Assembly: GCA_049802875.1 (NCBI GenBank)
Contig: JBARNH010000007.1
Span: forward strand, 1 to 64,000
Direction: 5' to 3'
Source: Lutacidiplasma sp049802875
Lineage (GTDB): Archaea; Thermoplasmatota; Thermoplasmata; Lutacidiplasmatales; UBA184
DNA: 64,000 bases
The notes below the pieces were generated by a model. That model saw only the letters and a list, made by a program, of their open reading frames with translations. It ran no database searches and was not told the DNA's origin. Shown one piece after another: positions 26,085-34,423 of the stretch. The translations under genes were made by a program, and so were the position numbers. Position 1 is the stretch's first letter; every line of letters begins with the position of its first letter.

Positions 26085-26366
26085 GAGTCCAGTAAACTCG
26101 CCGGGTTAATGGCTTTGTTCAACCAGCGAGTGCGACAAGTGGCTCGACCGGGTCGGGTGCCGCGTAGCCCGGCCTCGCGACGTCGACAGAGACCGGGTCT
26201 CGCTCGCGAGCGCAGGCTTGCGCCATGGACCTGGCCCGGAATCCCGGAGCGGAGCCTCCCTGCCGGGGAGAAGGCGCGCGGAGAAACGCGTGACGGACTT
26301 CCGGGGAGTCTTTCTTCGCGAACGGCCTTCCGGAGGGGTCCCTCTCCGGGTGTCCGAAGGCCAACG

Positions 26367-27104
26367 TTATTTCCACTGGGTCAGGATCTCTTCGCGGCGG
26401 AACATCCGCACGCTCGTGTAGAATAGGGCGACCACCAGAACCGCGAGACCCGCGGCGATGTAGAGAAGGTTGGTCGCGTCGAGAGGGAAAAAGCCGATCT
26501 CCCCGGCGACGTAGAGAAAAATCAACGGTACGAAGACGATTCCCGCATACTGTTGAGCGCTCCGGGCGTCCGTTGCTCGGGAGGAGATGATCACCGAGAA
26601 CTCGATCGCGTAGAGGCATGCGAGCGGTGCCATCACGAACAGAATAAGGGCCATCCCCCAGCTCGGGAAGAGCAGGTAGCCGAGCGACCCCTGAGTGAGA
26701 AGATCGATGAGCACTTGGTAAAGGACAGACCCGGCCCAGACGGCCAGCATGGTCGGAACGAACGCGGCGAGCATCTTGCCGAGCAGGATCTCACTATCGG
26801 TCGTCGGTGTGGAGAGCAGCGGCTCGAGGCTCCTCTCGACCTTCTCTCCGACGATCCCATAGGCGGCGATGGCGGTGGGGAGGATCGCCGCGCCGATGAT
26901 CCACCAGATGCTGAACGCGTTGACGAGGTCGGGGAGGTAGGACTCGAGGGAGCCCGTCCCCCTCCGGACGATATCCCAGACCAAGAGGGGAAAGCCGATT
27001 CCGACCCCGAGCGGGAGGGCGATCAGGCCGGTCACGATCCCTCGCTTATGCCAAAAGAGACCCATGTCGTGGCGGGCGATCATCCAGGACTGGGCGAGTC
27101 TCAT
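26367..27104 (-). CDS. ABC-2 type transporter permease
   Basis: This 245-residue membrane protein has six hydrophobic segments (for example VTGLIALPLGVGIGFPLLVW and FVPLIFLYVAGEIGFFPL) and the soluble stretch GEKVERSLEPLLSTPTTDSE typical of NatB/ABC-2 permeases. It pairs with the ATPase gene at 27101-28030: its ATG overlaps that stop in ATGA, so the subunits are coupled. Substrate is unknown; sodium, drugs or lipids are known for the family. Confidence 0.88.
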   Translation of the reverse strand: MRLAQSWMIARHDMGLFWHKRGIVTGLIALPLGVGIGFPLLVWDIVRRGTGSLESYLPDLVNAFSIWWIIGAAILPTAIAAYGIVGEKVERSLEPLLSTPTTDSEILLGKMLAAFVPTMLAVWAGSVLYQVLIDLLTQGSLGYLLFPSWGMALILFVMAPLACLYAIEFSVIISSRATDARSAQQYAGIVFVPLIFLYVAGEIGFFPLDATNLLYIAAGLAVLVVALFYTSVRMFRREEILTQWK

Positions 27105-28030
27105 GAGGCGGTCTTCCCTTCGTGAACGAGCTTCAGGTAGACGTCCTCGAGAGAGGTCGAAAGCTGGGAGAGCTCGAGAATCCTTCCTCCCGCGGCGATC
27201 ACGGCCGCGGCGATCTCCGGATTTTCTCGGTCGGGGTCCCCGACTCCGACAATGAGCGTGTCTCCAGAAATCTCCACGTGGCGCCCCAACTTCGTCTGCA
27301 CCGCGTCGGCGAGCTCTTTCGACGCATGATCCAGCCGGACCACGGTTCGCTTTCCCACTCCCCCGGTCCGAAGCGCATCCACGGAACCCACGGTCAAAAG
27401 GCGCGTACGCAGGATCCCGACTCGGTCACAGAGCCGCTGAGCCTCGTCGAGATGATGGGTGTTCAGGAAGATCGTGCGCCCTTCCTTCTTGAACTCGAGA
27501 ATGACGTCCCGGACCGTCTTGGCGGCTTCGGGGTCGAGATTCGCCGTCGGTTCGTCGAGAAAAAGCAGGATCGGATCGTGGACCAGCGTTCGGGCGACCG
27601 CGACCTTCTGTTTCATGCCCTTCGAAAACGTCGCGAGCGGCAGGTCCTTCTTCTCCCACAGATCCATCATCCGAAGCAGCCGCTCGATGTTCTTGCGTAG
27701 AGTGACGGCGTCCACTCGATGGAGGTGGCCGAAGTACTCCAGGTTCTGGTAGGCCGACGTCCCCTCGTAGAGCCCGACGTTTTCGGGAAGAATACCGATC
27801 CGGTGGCGGAGCTGAAGTTCCTGCGTCTCGTTACCGATCTCGCACCCGGCCACCTCCGCCGTGCCGCTCGTCTTAGAGATCAAGCTCGCAAGCATTCGGA
27901 TCGTCGTGGTCTTGCCCGCACCGTTCGGACCGAGGAATCCGAAGATCTCCCCATCCTTGACGTCGAGGGAGACCTGGTCCACTGCCGTAACGTTGCCGAA
28001 TCGCTTCGTCAGTCTATCGGCGTGGATCAT
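27101..28030 (-). CDS. ABC transporter ATP-binding protein
   Basis: This 309-residue ATPase has Walker A GPNGAGKTTTIRML, Q-loop ILPENVGLY, signature FSKGMKQKVAVARTL, Walker B LLFLDEPTANLDPEA and the H-loop LNTHHLDEAQ. The last 90 residues form a regulatory domain usual in exporters of the NatA/CcmA group. It is the first gene of a two-gene unit with the permease. The signature has FSKG in place of LSGG, a variation common in this subfamily. Confidence 0.93.
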   Translation of the reverse strand: MIHADRLTKRFGNVTAVDQVSLDVKDGEIFGFLGPNGAGKTTTIRMLASLISKTSGTAEVAGCEIGNETQELQLRHRIGILPENVGLYEGTSAYQNLEYFGHLHRVDAVTLRKNIERLLRMMDLWEKKDLPLATFSKGMKQKVAVARTLVHDPILLFLDEPTANLDPEAAKTVRDVILEFKKEGRTIFLNTHHLDEAQRLCDRVGILRTRLLTVGSVDALRTGGVGKRTVVRLDHASKELADAVQTKLGRHVEISGDTLIVGVGDPDRENPEIAAAVIAAGGRILELSQLSTSLEDVYLKLVHEGKTAS

Positions 28031-28216
28031 GAGAAACCTGCCGTCATCACTCCAAGGATGGATTTCAAGTCCTAGATTTCACTCGCAGACGGAGCCGAGG
28101 CTCTGAAGACCGGTGCCGGTCGGGACTCCGGTAGACGTTGAGCCCAGTTCCTCGGAATGAGTCAGCTATTTCCCCCGGCAGGCCTATCGGCGCACCCGCG
28201 CCGAGGCGCTTTGGAA

Positions 28217-28456
28217 ATGCCGAAGTACATTGACACACACGAAATGGGGACGATCGACCCCGAAACCCTGAAGAAACTACAGCACGCGCCGGTCGACGAG
28301 TTTGGTGTTACTCACCACGACATCCTGTTCAACCAGGCCGAGAACAGGGTCTACTGTGTTTTGAATGCCCCGAACGCAGATGCGGTTCGCAAGCATCACG
28401 CCGAAGTCGGCCTCAAGTGTGACTGGGTCCACGAAGTGGAATCGACTCGCACCTGA
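28217..28456 (+). CDS. DUF4242 (SCO4226-like nickel-binding) protein
   Basis: The 79-residue ferredoxin-like-fold protein starts MPKYIDTHEMGTIDPETLKK and continues with DEFGVTHHDILFNQAENRVY and CVLNAPNADAVRKHHAEVGL. This matches the DUF4242 pattern, in which a Streptomyces member binds nickel. The His-His pair and the HAEVGLKCDW segment are conserved-looking. ATG 28217 is chosen because the domain starts there; upstream codons are uncharacteristic. Confidence 0.78.
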   Translation: MPKYIDTHEMGTIDPETLKKLQHAPVDEFGVTHHDILFNQAENRVYCVLNAPNADAVRKHHAEVGLKCDWVHEVESTRT

Positions 28457-28596
28457 ATCGATGGGGTGTGGCAGCTCGTAATCGGTCGAACCGCGACGGG
28501 CTCGCCTCGCCGGCACGGCTGGTCCAGTTTTCAACACGATCCGAGTAACCGCATAGGCTCCCATCACCGGTTCGTAGTTCACCCCGAGGTCGGGCT

Positions 28597-29496
28597 ATGT
28601 CGGATCCGAAGCGTCACGCGATACTCGGGGCCGGAGGAGTGGGAGGTCTAATCGGTGCCTGCCTCGCGCACTCCGGAGCATTCGTCTCGCTTGTCGTGAG
28701 ACGCGAGGCGCTGGATCAACATCCTCGACGTATCCACTTAGAGAGCCCCTTCGGCAATATTGACGCGGAGGTCTCGGTCACTGCGTCGGTTCCCCCGGTC
28801 GACGTGCTGTGGCTTACCGTCAAGGCCACCCAGCTCGAGGCGGCGCTCACGACTCTCCGGGATCCCGCATCGGTGCGAATGATAGTACCGCTACTGAACG
28901 GCATTGATCACGTGGCGCTGCTCCGAACCCGGTACGGCTTCGACTGAGTGACTCCAGCCACTATCGCTGTCGAAACCGAGCGAGTCGGACCTGGCCAATT
29001 CGTCCAGCGTTCTCCCTTCGTCCGTCTGAATCTCTCCCCCTCCGGGCGGACGCTCCTGGGAGACACGCTCGACCGACTCCAAAAGATCGGCTTCGTGTGC
29101 AACTACGTCAAGAGCGAGCCGACGCTGTTGTGGAGTAAGCTCGTGTTTCTCGCTCCGTTTGCGCTGACCACCACGGCGGCGGACAAGACGGCCGGGGAGA
29201 TTCTCTCCGACCCTATTTGGAGGCGGTTATGGGAGAACTGCGTTCGAGAAGCGTGCTCCGTTGCCGTGGCTGAGGGTGCGACGGCTGATCCGGACGCGGT
29301 TTTGGCGTCGACCGTTGGCATGCCTCCCGGTCTGCGGAGCTCGATGCAAAAAGATGTGGAACAACACAAAACTCCGGAATTGGACGCGATCGCGGGGCCG
29401 ATCGTTCGTAACGCTCGGCGACATCAACTGGCGGTCCCGGCGACCGAGGAGTTGATTGCCGCGGTCGAACGTAGGTCGGGAGTTCGGGGGAGCTAA
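28597..29496 (+). pseudogene. Ketopantoate reductase (PanE/ApbA) split by an in-frame TGA
   Basis: Codons 1-116 give the Rossmann half: AILGAGGVGGLIGACLAHSG, LTVKATQLEAAL, VPLLNGIDHVA. After TGA at 28945-28947 the same frame continues from GTG 28948 with VTPATIAVETERVGPGQFVQ and the helical C-terminal domain containing LLWSKLVFLAPFALTTTAAD. Together they make one full-length 2-dehydropantoate 2-reductase, the NADPH-dependent pantoate-forming enzyme of CoA synthesis. The break falls inside the Rossmann domain, so two separate functional proteins are unlikely. A single substitution (for instance CGA to TGA) would explain it. Confidence 0.82.
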
Positions 29497-29807
29497 CTCT
29501 TTCTCTTTCCCGGCAGTTTGATTTTTCGCTGCAACGCTTTCGTTTCGGACTGAAGGACTCCTCTCAGACTTTTGACATTCTCTTGAAGATAGACCAGGTC
29601 GGAGTGGAACATTCTTACTCCCCGTTTGAGTCGCGACGAGCCTTGCGCCTTCAACTGACGTTCCAGTTGCTTCGCGTGTCGAAGCAGCGGCTCAATTCTG
29701 ACCTTCGTCCAATCGGTCGGGGAGCTGAGCTTGGAAAACTCCCTCTTGAGCTTCTCAAGCGACTTTCTCAACGCGGGGATGTTTGCCTTGTAGACCCGAT
29801 CGACCAC
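29493..29807 (-). CDS. Small basic coiled-coil protein, unknown
   Basis: The 104 residues are rich in Lys, Leu and Gln with heptad-like spacing (LRKSLEKLKREFSKLSS, RHAKQLERQLKAQG, LQSETKALQRKIKL), suggesting an extended helical or coiled-coil protein. The GTG start has GGAGG about seven bases upstream. Its end overlaps the end of the ketopantoate reductase gene by four bases. No family was recognised. Confidence 0.6.
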   Translation of the reverse strand: MVDRVYKANIPALRKSLEKLKREFSKLSSPTDWTKVRIEPLLRHAKQLERQLKAQGSSRLKRGVRMFHSDLVYLQENVKSLRGVLQSETKALQRKIKLPGKRKS

Positions 29808-29923
29808 TTTCTCGCCTCCAATCGGACATCAGCATTCACTAGATGACGGTTACCCACTCGCCGGACCTTGGCGTCCCGAAACTGCGTTTGGGGCCCAACC
29901 GGGAGGCCCCCGGGAAAGATGGG

Positions 29924-29941
29924 GGTGCAACAGTCGTTGCA
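29924..29941. promoter_or_regulatory. TGCAAC dyad (motif copy 1)
   Basis: GGTGCAACAGTCGTTGCA contains a perfect inverted repeat TGCAAC/GTTGCA with four-base spacer AGTC. It lies between the coiled-coil gene start (29807, minus) and the GNAT gene end. It is the first of about a dozen related copies in the window. Confidence 0.6.
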
Positions 29942-29951
29942 GGGAGAACGC

Positions 29952-30554
29952 CTACTTCGTGTCTGACCGTTTCGATTTCGAAGTTCGGTGCCCTTGACGA
30001 GCCCTCGGCTGTTTCCCTAACTCACACTCGAAGAACAGCGCCCCGCTCACAGGGTGGGACCAGTAAGCTGGAATGGGATCGAACCCCAGATCCTGATAGA
30101 ACTGAATCGCGGCGGCCATCGTCGGAAGCGTATCGGCCCGCACGCGCTCGTACCCCAGCTCGCGCGCCCGACTGAGCATCGCGCTGACGAATCGAAGCCC
30201 GAATTCCGGTCCTCGATGATCGCCGCGAACGAACAATCGCTTGATGTCCCCGACCCGCGGCTCCAGTTCCCGCAGGGCACCGCAGCACGTGAGATCCTCC
30301 TTCTCGAATGCAAGCAGTACCTCTCCGCGAGGCGGACCGTACGCCCCAGGTAGCTCTTCGATCAGTCTATCGATCTCGCCGAGTCCAGCGGACACTCTCG
30401 ATTCGGCGGTAGCGGCGGGGTCTCGGTGGTCGACGACCCACTGCCGGTACTCTTGGAACACCCGACGGACGGTGTCAATGTCCTCCGGCCAATTCACATT
30501 TCGAATCTTGGTACCTGGGTAGCTTTCCTGATAGGATCTTCTTTGAGCCTTCAT
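29952..30554 (-). CDS. GNAT family N-acetyltransferase
   Basis: The 200-residue protein has a helical N-terminus (DIDTVRRVFQEYRQWVVDHR) and the GNAT core GALRELEPRVGDIKRLFVRG, GPEFGLRFVSAMLSRARELG, then ADTLPTMAAAIQFYQDLGF and PIPAYWSHPVSGALFFEC. The CoA loop is DHRGPEFG. Such domains occur in many small-molecule acetyltransferases; the acceptor is unknown. The basic tail (RTSKSKRSDTK) is probably disordered. Confidence 0.82.
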   Translation of the reverse strand: MKAQRRSYQESYPGTKIRNVNWPEDIDTVRRVFQEYRQWVVDHRDPAATAESRVSAGLGEIDRLIEELPGAYGPPRGEVLLAFEKEDLTCCGALRELEPRVGDIKRLFVRGDHRGPEFGLRFVSAMLSRARELGYERVRADTLPTMAAAIQFYQDLGFDPIPAYWSHPVSGALFFECELGKQPRARQGHRTSKSKRSDTK

Positions 30555-30678
30555 GGCGCGGCGCCTCTCCCGACCCAGTGGCCCCTCCTATCTCTATCTA
30601 TCAGGCAGCCCCTCGAGCAAGCCGTTTCTCGTCCCCTCTTCCGCCTTAATCAGACACGAAGTCTATGGGGTGGCTGCA

Positions 30679-30903
30679 ATGTGTGACGAACAGTTTCGCG
30701 ATCGTATGGGGGCGTACCGTCGGGGCCTACTGGCGGCCGCTACCTGCTGCGAGCTCAAAGCACTTCTGAGGCTGCCTCCGAGGATCGCCGGTTACCCTTG
30801 GATCTCTCGCACACGAGACGGAATCGGGCTGGTACGGACCCGGGCGCCGTGGGAATCGATCCGGGCTCTTCGCGAACCACCCGGGGGTGAAAGGCGACCA
30901 TGA
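30679..30903 (+). CDS. Possible small basic protein, unknown
   Basis: ATG 30679 opens 74 codons: MCDEQFRDRMGAYRRGLLAA then CCELKALLRLPPRIAGYPWI and a basic, Pro-rich end. It resembles no known family. The frame is free of stops and codon use is similar to neighbours, but no convincing promoter or ribosome site was seen. It may be spurious. Confidence 0.3.
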   Translation: MCDEQFRDRMGAYRRGLLAAATCCELKALLRLPPRIAGYPWISRTRDGIGLVRTRAPWESIRALREPPGGERRP

Positions 30904-30965
30904 CCGAACTTGGGCTAACAGTGAAACCGTTGTGGCGCCCCTCCACGGCCTGAGGTGTCTGTCAA

Positions 30966-31382
30966 ATGTCGCGCGGCCGACCAAGTAAGGGGAGCGCGGG
31001 AAGGCGCAGGACTCTCGACGCCGCTCGTCAAGCATTCATCACCGCGATGAGGCGCGGTGACGCCGGCGCCCTGGGTTCTCTCTACGCGGTGGATGCGATA
31101 GTTGTCCCCCAGTTTTCTAAGGTTGTTCGAGGAAGAGCCTCCATCGAGAAGCTATTCCGCGATTGGCTTTCGTCGACCGGGATCCGAAAGTTTGGAGTGA
31201 CGACCGAGAACATTCGGATCATCGACAACACGGCCTACGCGGTAGGTACCTATCGTATGGTCTGTGAGGGGGCTCGGGGCGGTCGGCTGAGAGACGAAGG
31301 CAAGTACCTGATGATCTACCAACGGGGTCGGAACGGGAAGTGGCAGATTGCTCGCGATATGTCTAGCTCGAGCCGACCCTAA
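30966..31382 (+). CDS. NTF2-like (SgcJ/EcaC, DUF4440-type) protein
   Basis: The 138 residues are basic at the start. The domain begins at AARQAFITAMRRGDAGALGS, continues VVRGRASIEKLFRDWLSSTG, then TENIRIIDNTAYAVGTYRMV and YLMIYQRGRNGKWQIARDM. This is the SgcJ/EcaC branch of the NTF2 superfamily, whose ligands are diverse. It is one of three NTF2-like genes in this window. GAGGTG lies before ATG 30966. Confidence 0.75.
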   Translation: MSRGRPSKGSAGRRRTLDAARQAFITAMRRGDAGALGSLYAVDAIVVPQFSKVVRGRASIEKLFRDWLSSTGIRKFGVTTENIRIIDNTAYAVGTYRMVCEGARGGRLRDEGKYLMIYQRGRNGKWQIARDMSSSSRP

Positions 31383-31585
31383 ATTGAAATCCGAGTCTCG
31401 CCGTCGTCTACCCTCGGCGAGTGCGGGCCCCCAACGCGACGTCGTATGTCACCGCAGCCAGTTCATTCGGCGATCGAGTAGGGAGCAGCCATCCGGTCAC
31501 ACGACGCGGGCTGCTCGAGCGTTCGATGAGACGGCCCCCCACCTATTATGACACGAAAGGCGTTGGCCGTATCCGGGAACCTACG

Positions 31586-31987
31586 ATGAAAGTGGGATCA
31601 ATACACCAAACGGTCAATCTCCCCGGAACTCCTCGGGCAGTCTACAATGCGCTGATGACGACCAAGGGCCACATCGCGTTCACCAAAGCCAAAGCAAACA
31701 TCAGCCCGAGGGTTGGTGGCAAATTCATGGCGTGGGGGGGCTACATACACGGAACGAATCTCAAGCTCGTCCCCGGCAGGACGATCTATCAAACGTGGGT
31801 ACCAAGCGATCCTAAGTGGCCGAAGGGCCACGAATCGAGGGTTCGGTACTCGCTCACCGCGACGCCCCGGGGAACTCGACTGACGTTCACGCACTCTCGG
31901 GTACCCACGGAACACGTGGGCCACCTGTCGTCGGGCTGGAAGGAGTCCTACTGGGACCCGCTGCGCGCTTATCTCTCCGCAAAGTAG
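31586..31987 (+). CDS. SRPBCC/AHSA1-like domain protein
   Basis: The protein has 133 residues: MKVGSIHQTVNLPGTPRAVY opens a helix-grip fold, NISPRVGGKFMAWGGYIHGT and LTATPRGTRLTFTHSRVP are core strands, and the last helix is GWKESYWDPLRAYLSAK. AHSA1-type proteins bind hydrophobic ligands or assist Hsp90; since archaea mostly lack Hsp90, a ligand-binding role is likelier. ATG 31586 is used because the domain starts at once. Transcription converges with the cyclase gene at 32220. Confidence 0.78.
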   Translation: MKVGSIHQTVNLPGTPRAVYNALMTTKGHIAFTKAKANISPRVGGKFMAWGGYIHGTNLKLVPGRTIYQTWVPSDPKWPKGHESRVRYSLTATPRGTRLTFTHSRVPTEHVGHLSSGWKESYWDPLRAYLSAK

Positions 31988-32103
31988 TTCTCGATCGCCC
32001 AAGAGTGGACTTCCGCCCCTTGTCTCACTGGCGGGGATGCCAGTGGGGGCCGCGACAACCTGAAGTTACGACTCCCCCGCATCTGAGAGACTCTCGCCGC
32101 TGA

Positions 32104-32121
32104 GTGCAACAAGCATTGCAC
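32104..32121. promoter_or_regulatory. TGCAAC dyad (motif copy 2)
   Basis: GTGCAACAAGCATTGCAC is a 6-4-6 inverted repeat (TGCAAC-AAGC-ATTGCA, with one mismatch). It is located between two convergent genes (31987 and 32220), so here it cannot be an upstream site of a flanking gene. Confidence 0.5.
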
Positions 32122-32219
32122 AGACTTCGCGGGGTCGCCCCATCGGTCGCGCAACCCACTCGGGTTCGACCGCCCGACACCCCGCCGAACAAGCGGCTTC
32201 CACACGTCCCGGCGAGTAT

Positions 32220-34148
32220 TCAGTTGGAAATGCCGAAGGACTTCCGGAGCCTGTTTCGAAGTTCCGCGAATCGAGGATCTCCCGCCATGTTCTGGAAGGA
32301 GGGGTCTCGAAGTTCGCCTGGCGAAAGGAGTCTGCGATCGATGGAATACTCCAGCAGGGGAAAGAACCCCTCTCGATCATCGATCAGGGCATACGCGAGG
32401 GCTAGCTGGAAACTCTCACTTCGCGCTTCCGGGGAGTTACTCGCGGCGACGAGCGCCAGGGTCTCGTCGATGATTCGCGAGGCGGTTGCCCGGTCGCCAA
32501 GGTGCGCTTCGATCCGGGCCTGGAGGCTCTTGTACTCGATCTCGGAGCTCAGTCTCCGGTAGGTTCCCAGATCCCGGTAGGCATCTATCCGCTCTCCCTT
32601 GATAGATGTCAGAACGGCTCGCCCGAGGTATCCCGCGGCGAACCCGGGCTCCGTTTGAATGAGTTTCGTGCAGACTGCGAGCGATTCGTCATTGCGGCCC
32701 GCGAAGAAGTACGAGATCGCTAAGAACCAAGCTCGCCCGGCCGGAAGCGGGTCCAGCTCGTAGGCTCTTTTCGCTTCGTCCAAAGCCTCGTCCAGTCGGC
32801 CCATGCCTCGGAGGATGATCCCGTACCACTCATGGGCATCCGCGTGACTGGGGTTCATCGAGAGCGCTTTCTTGAGCTCGCCCTCGGCTCCCGGGTAGTC
32901 GTCCGCCATCATCATGAGGCCCAGGGCGACATGGGCCTCGGGCAGCGTCTCGTCCAGATCGAGAGCACGCTTTGCCAACTCTCTCGCCTGGCCGTACCCC
33001 GCCTTCCTGTCCATCCACCCGTAGTCCGCCGCTGTTGAGTAACAGTCCGCGAGCCCAGCCATCGCCCGGGCGGACTCGGAGTCGATTTTCAATGCGTCCT
33101 CGAACATGATTATCGCCTGCTCGTTCGCTTCCCGGGTCCTCTTGTTCCAAAGGGTGCGAGCTCGAAGTGAGAGCGCGTGAACCTCCGGAGTCCCGGTCCG
33201 TACTCCAGCTCGAGGTGAGGGCAACTTCAACGCCTCTGCGATTTTGCGAGCGATATCCGACTGAGTCTCGAAGACGGCGTCCATGCTGCCATCGTAACTC
33301 TGTCCCCAGAGATGGGCGTCGCTTTCTTCGTCGAGCAGTTGGACGGTGATCCGCACCCGATTTCCCGACTTCCGAACACTGCCTTCTAGGAGCTTTCCTG
33401 CCTTCAGTTCGCGGCCAATCTCGGTCATGCTCTTCGAGGTCTGCTTGTACCTCATTGCGGATGTCCGTGAAATCACGCTGAGGCCGGTAATGCCCGAAAC
33501 CGTCGAAATGATCTCATCCGTCATTCCGTCGGCGAAGTACTCATCTCCAGCGGCTGGGCTGAAGTTGGCGAGGGGAAGGATCGCGATCCGGTTCCGATTG
33601 TCTTCGGACATCCCGGCGCCACCGCCACTCGCCCAAGGCAAAACGACTCGATAGATGTCGATTGAGACCTGCAGTCCTTTCAGTGCGGTAGTCGGGAGCT
33701 TCTCGAACCTTTCAGTAACCTTGTTCCGCACTTGCTCGTGGACGGCTCCCGAGACACACACGCCGCCGGGCTCGGCTGCCGGCTCGATTCGGGACGCGAC
33801 ATTCACCGCGTCTCCGAAGATGTCGCTCTCGCGTTGTTCGACGTCCCCCAGATGAATCCCTATCCGAAGCTGGATAGACCCTACATTCGGTTGGGAGTTC
33901 CGCTCATGCCGATGTTGTTGGATGTCGATCGCGCACTGGACAGCATGGAGGGCGCTGTCGAATTCCGCGAGAAACCCGTCGCCCATCGATTTTACTTCGC
34001 GTCCGTGATGGGCCGAGAAGAGGGGACGAACCAATCCGGCCTGCTCGTCACGTAGTTTGAGGGCCTCCGCTTCGTTGGCTTGGGCCGCGGCAGTTGAGCC
34101 GACCATGTCGGTGAACATGATGGCGGAAAGGCGACGAACCGAAGCCAC
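32220..34148 (-). CDS. Class III adenylate cyclase with TolB/FlgO-like and TPR domains
   Basis: This 642-residue protein has a catalytic cyclase domain at residues 1-170. Metal aspartates are D14 (MFTDMVG) and D57 (KSMGDGF), ATP-selecting residues are K53 and D109 (SDIFG), and transition-state residues are N116 and R120, all present. Residues 190-300 resemble the TolB/FlgO N-terminal domain (IAILPLANFSPAAGDEYFAD), and TPR repeats follow to the end. This bacterial-style layout suggests a TPR-controlled cAMP synthase, probably acquired by transfer. GTG 34148 has CTTAATCTAA about 27 bases upstream. A paralogue starts 276 bases away on the other strand. Confidence 0.9.
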   Translation of the reverse strand: MASVRRLSAIMFTDMVGSTAAAQANEAEALKLRDEQAGLVRPLFSAHHGREVKSMGDGFLAEFDSALHAVQCAIDIQQHRHERNSQPNVGSIQLRIGIHLGDVEQRESDIFGDAVNVASRIEPAAEPGGVCVSGAVHEQVRNKVTERFEKLPTTALKGLQVSIDIYRVVLPWASGGGAGMSEDNRNRIAILPLANFSPAAGDEYFADGMTDEIISTVSGITGLSVISRTSAMRYKQTSKSMTEIGRELKAGKLLEGSVRKSGNRVRITVQLLDEESDAHLWGQSYDGSMDAVFETQSDIARKIAEALKLPSPRAGVRTGTPEVHALSLRARTLWNKRTREANEQAIIMFEDALKIDSESARAMAGLADCYSTAADYGWMDRKAGYGQARELAKRALDLDETLPEAHVALGLMMMADDYPGAEGELKKALSMNPSHADAHEWYGIILRGMGRLDEALDEAKRAYELDPLPAGRAWFLAISYFFAGRNDESLAVCTKLIQTEPGFAAGYLGRAVLTSIKGERIDAYRDLGTYRRLSSEIEYKSLQARIEAHLGDRATASRIIDETLALVAASNSPEARSESFQLALAYALIDDREGFFPLLEYSIDRRLLSPGELRDPSFQNMAGDPRFAELRNRLRKSFGISN

Positions 34149-34423
34149 GGCCCGAAACTCGCTTCCGTTAGATTAAGCCCCCGGCCTCCGGATCGGGCAG
34201 GTCTAGGGTCAGGCCACAGATTTACGTCGGTTCCGACTCGCGCTTCGCTCGGGTTGCAGCGGCGTCAGCCAACAATCGGACTATGGCCCGGCAGGACGGA
34301 TGGCTGCTTTCAGCGTAAATGCAACCACAATTGCGCCCACGACCAAGGTTCGGAAGGTCCCCCCTCGGCAGCGAGCCCCGTCGCCCGCCCACACGCTTAT
34401 CTCATCAAAGACATCCAAACCCC
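34149..34423. promoter_or_regulatory. Divergent promoter region between two cyclase genes
   Basis: This 275-base gap holds a minus-strand TATA-like box (CTTAATCTAA, about 34168-34180) for the gene starting at 34148 and a plus-strand one (GCTTATCTC, about 34394-34402) for the gene starting at 34424. Each lies about 25 bases from its GTG. A weak TGCAAC-like stretch occurs near 34317. No extra gene is seen. Confidence 0.55.

Noticed and set aside
30553..30903. 116-codon frame as a full gene
   Set aside because: The first 42 codons are Ser/Pro-rich and lie in the promoter region of the divergent GNAT gene. Only the part from 30679 was kept, at low confidence.
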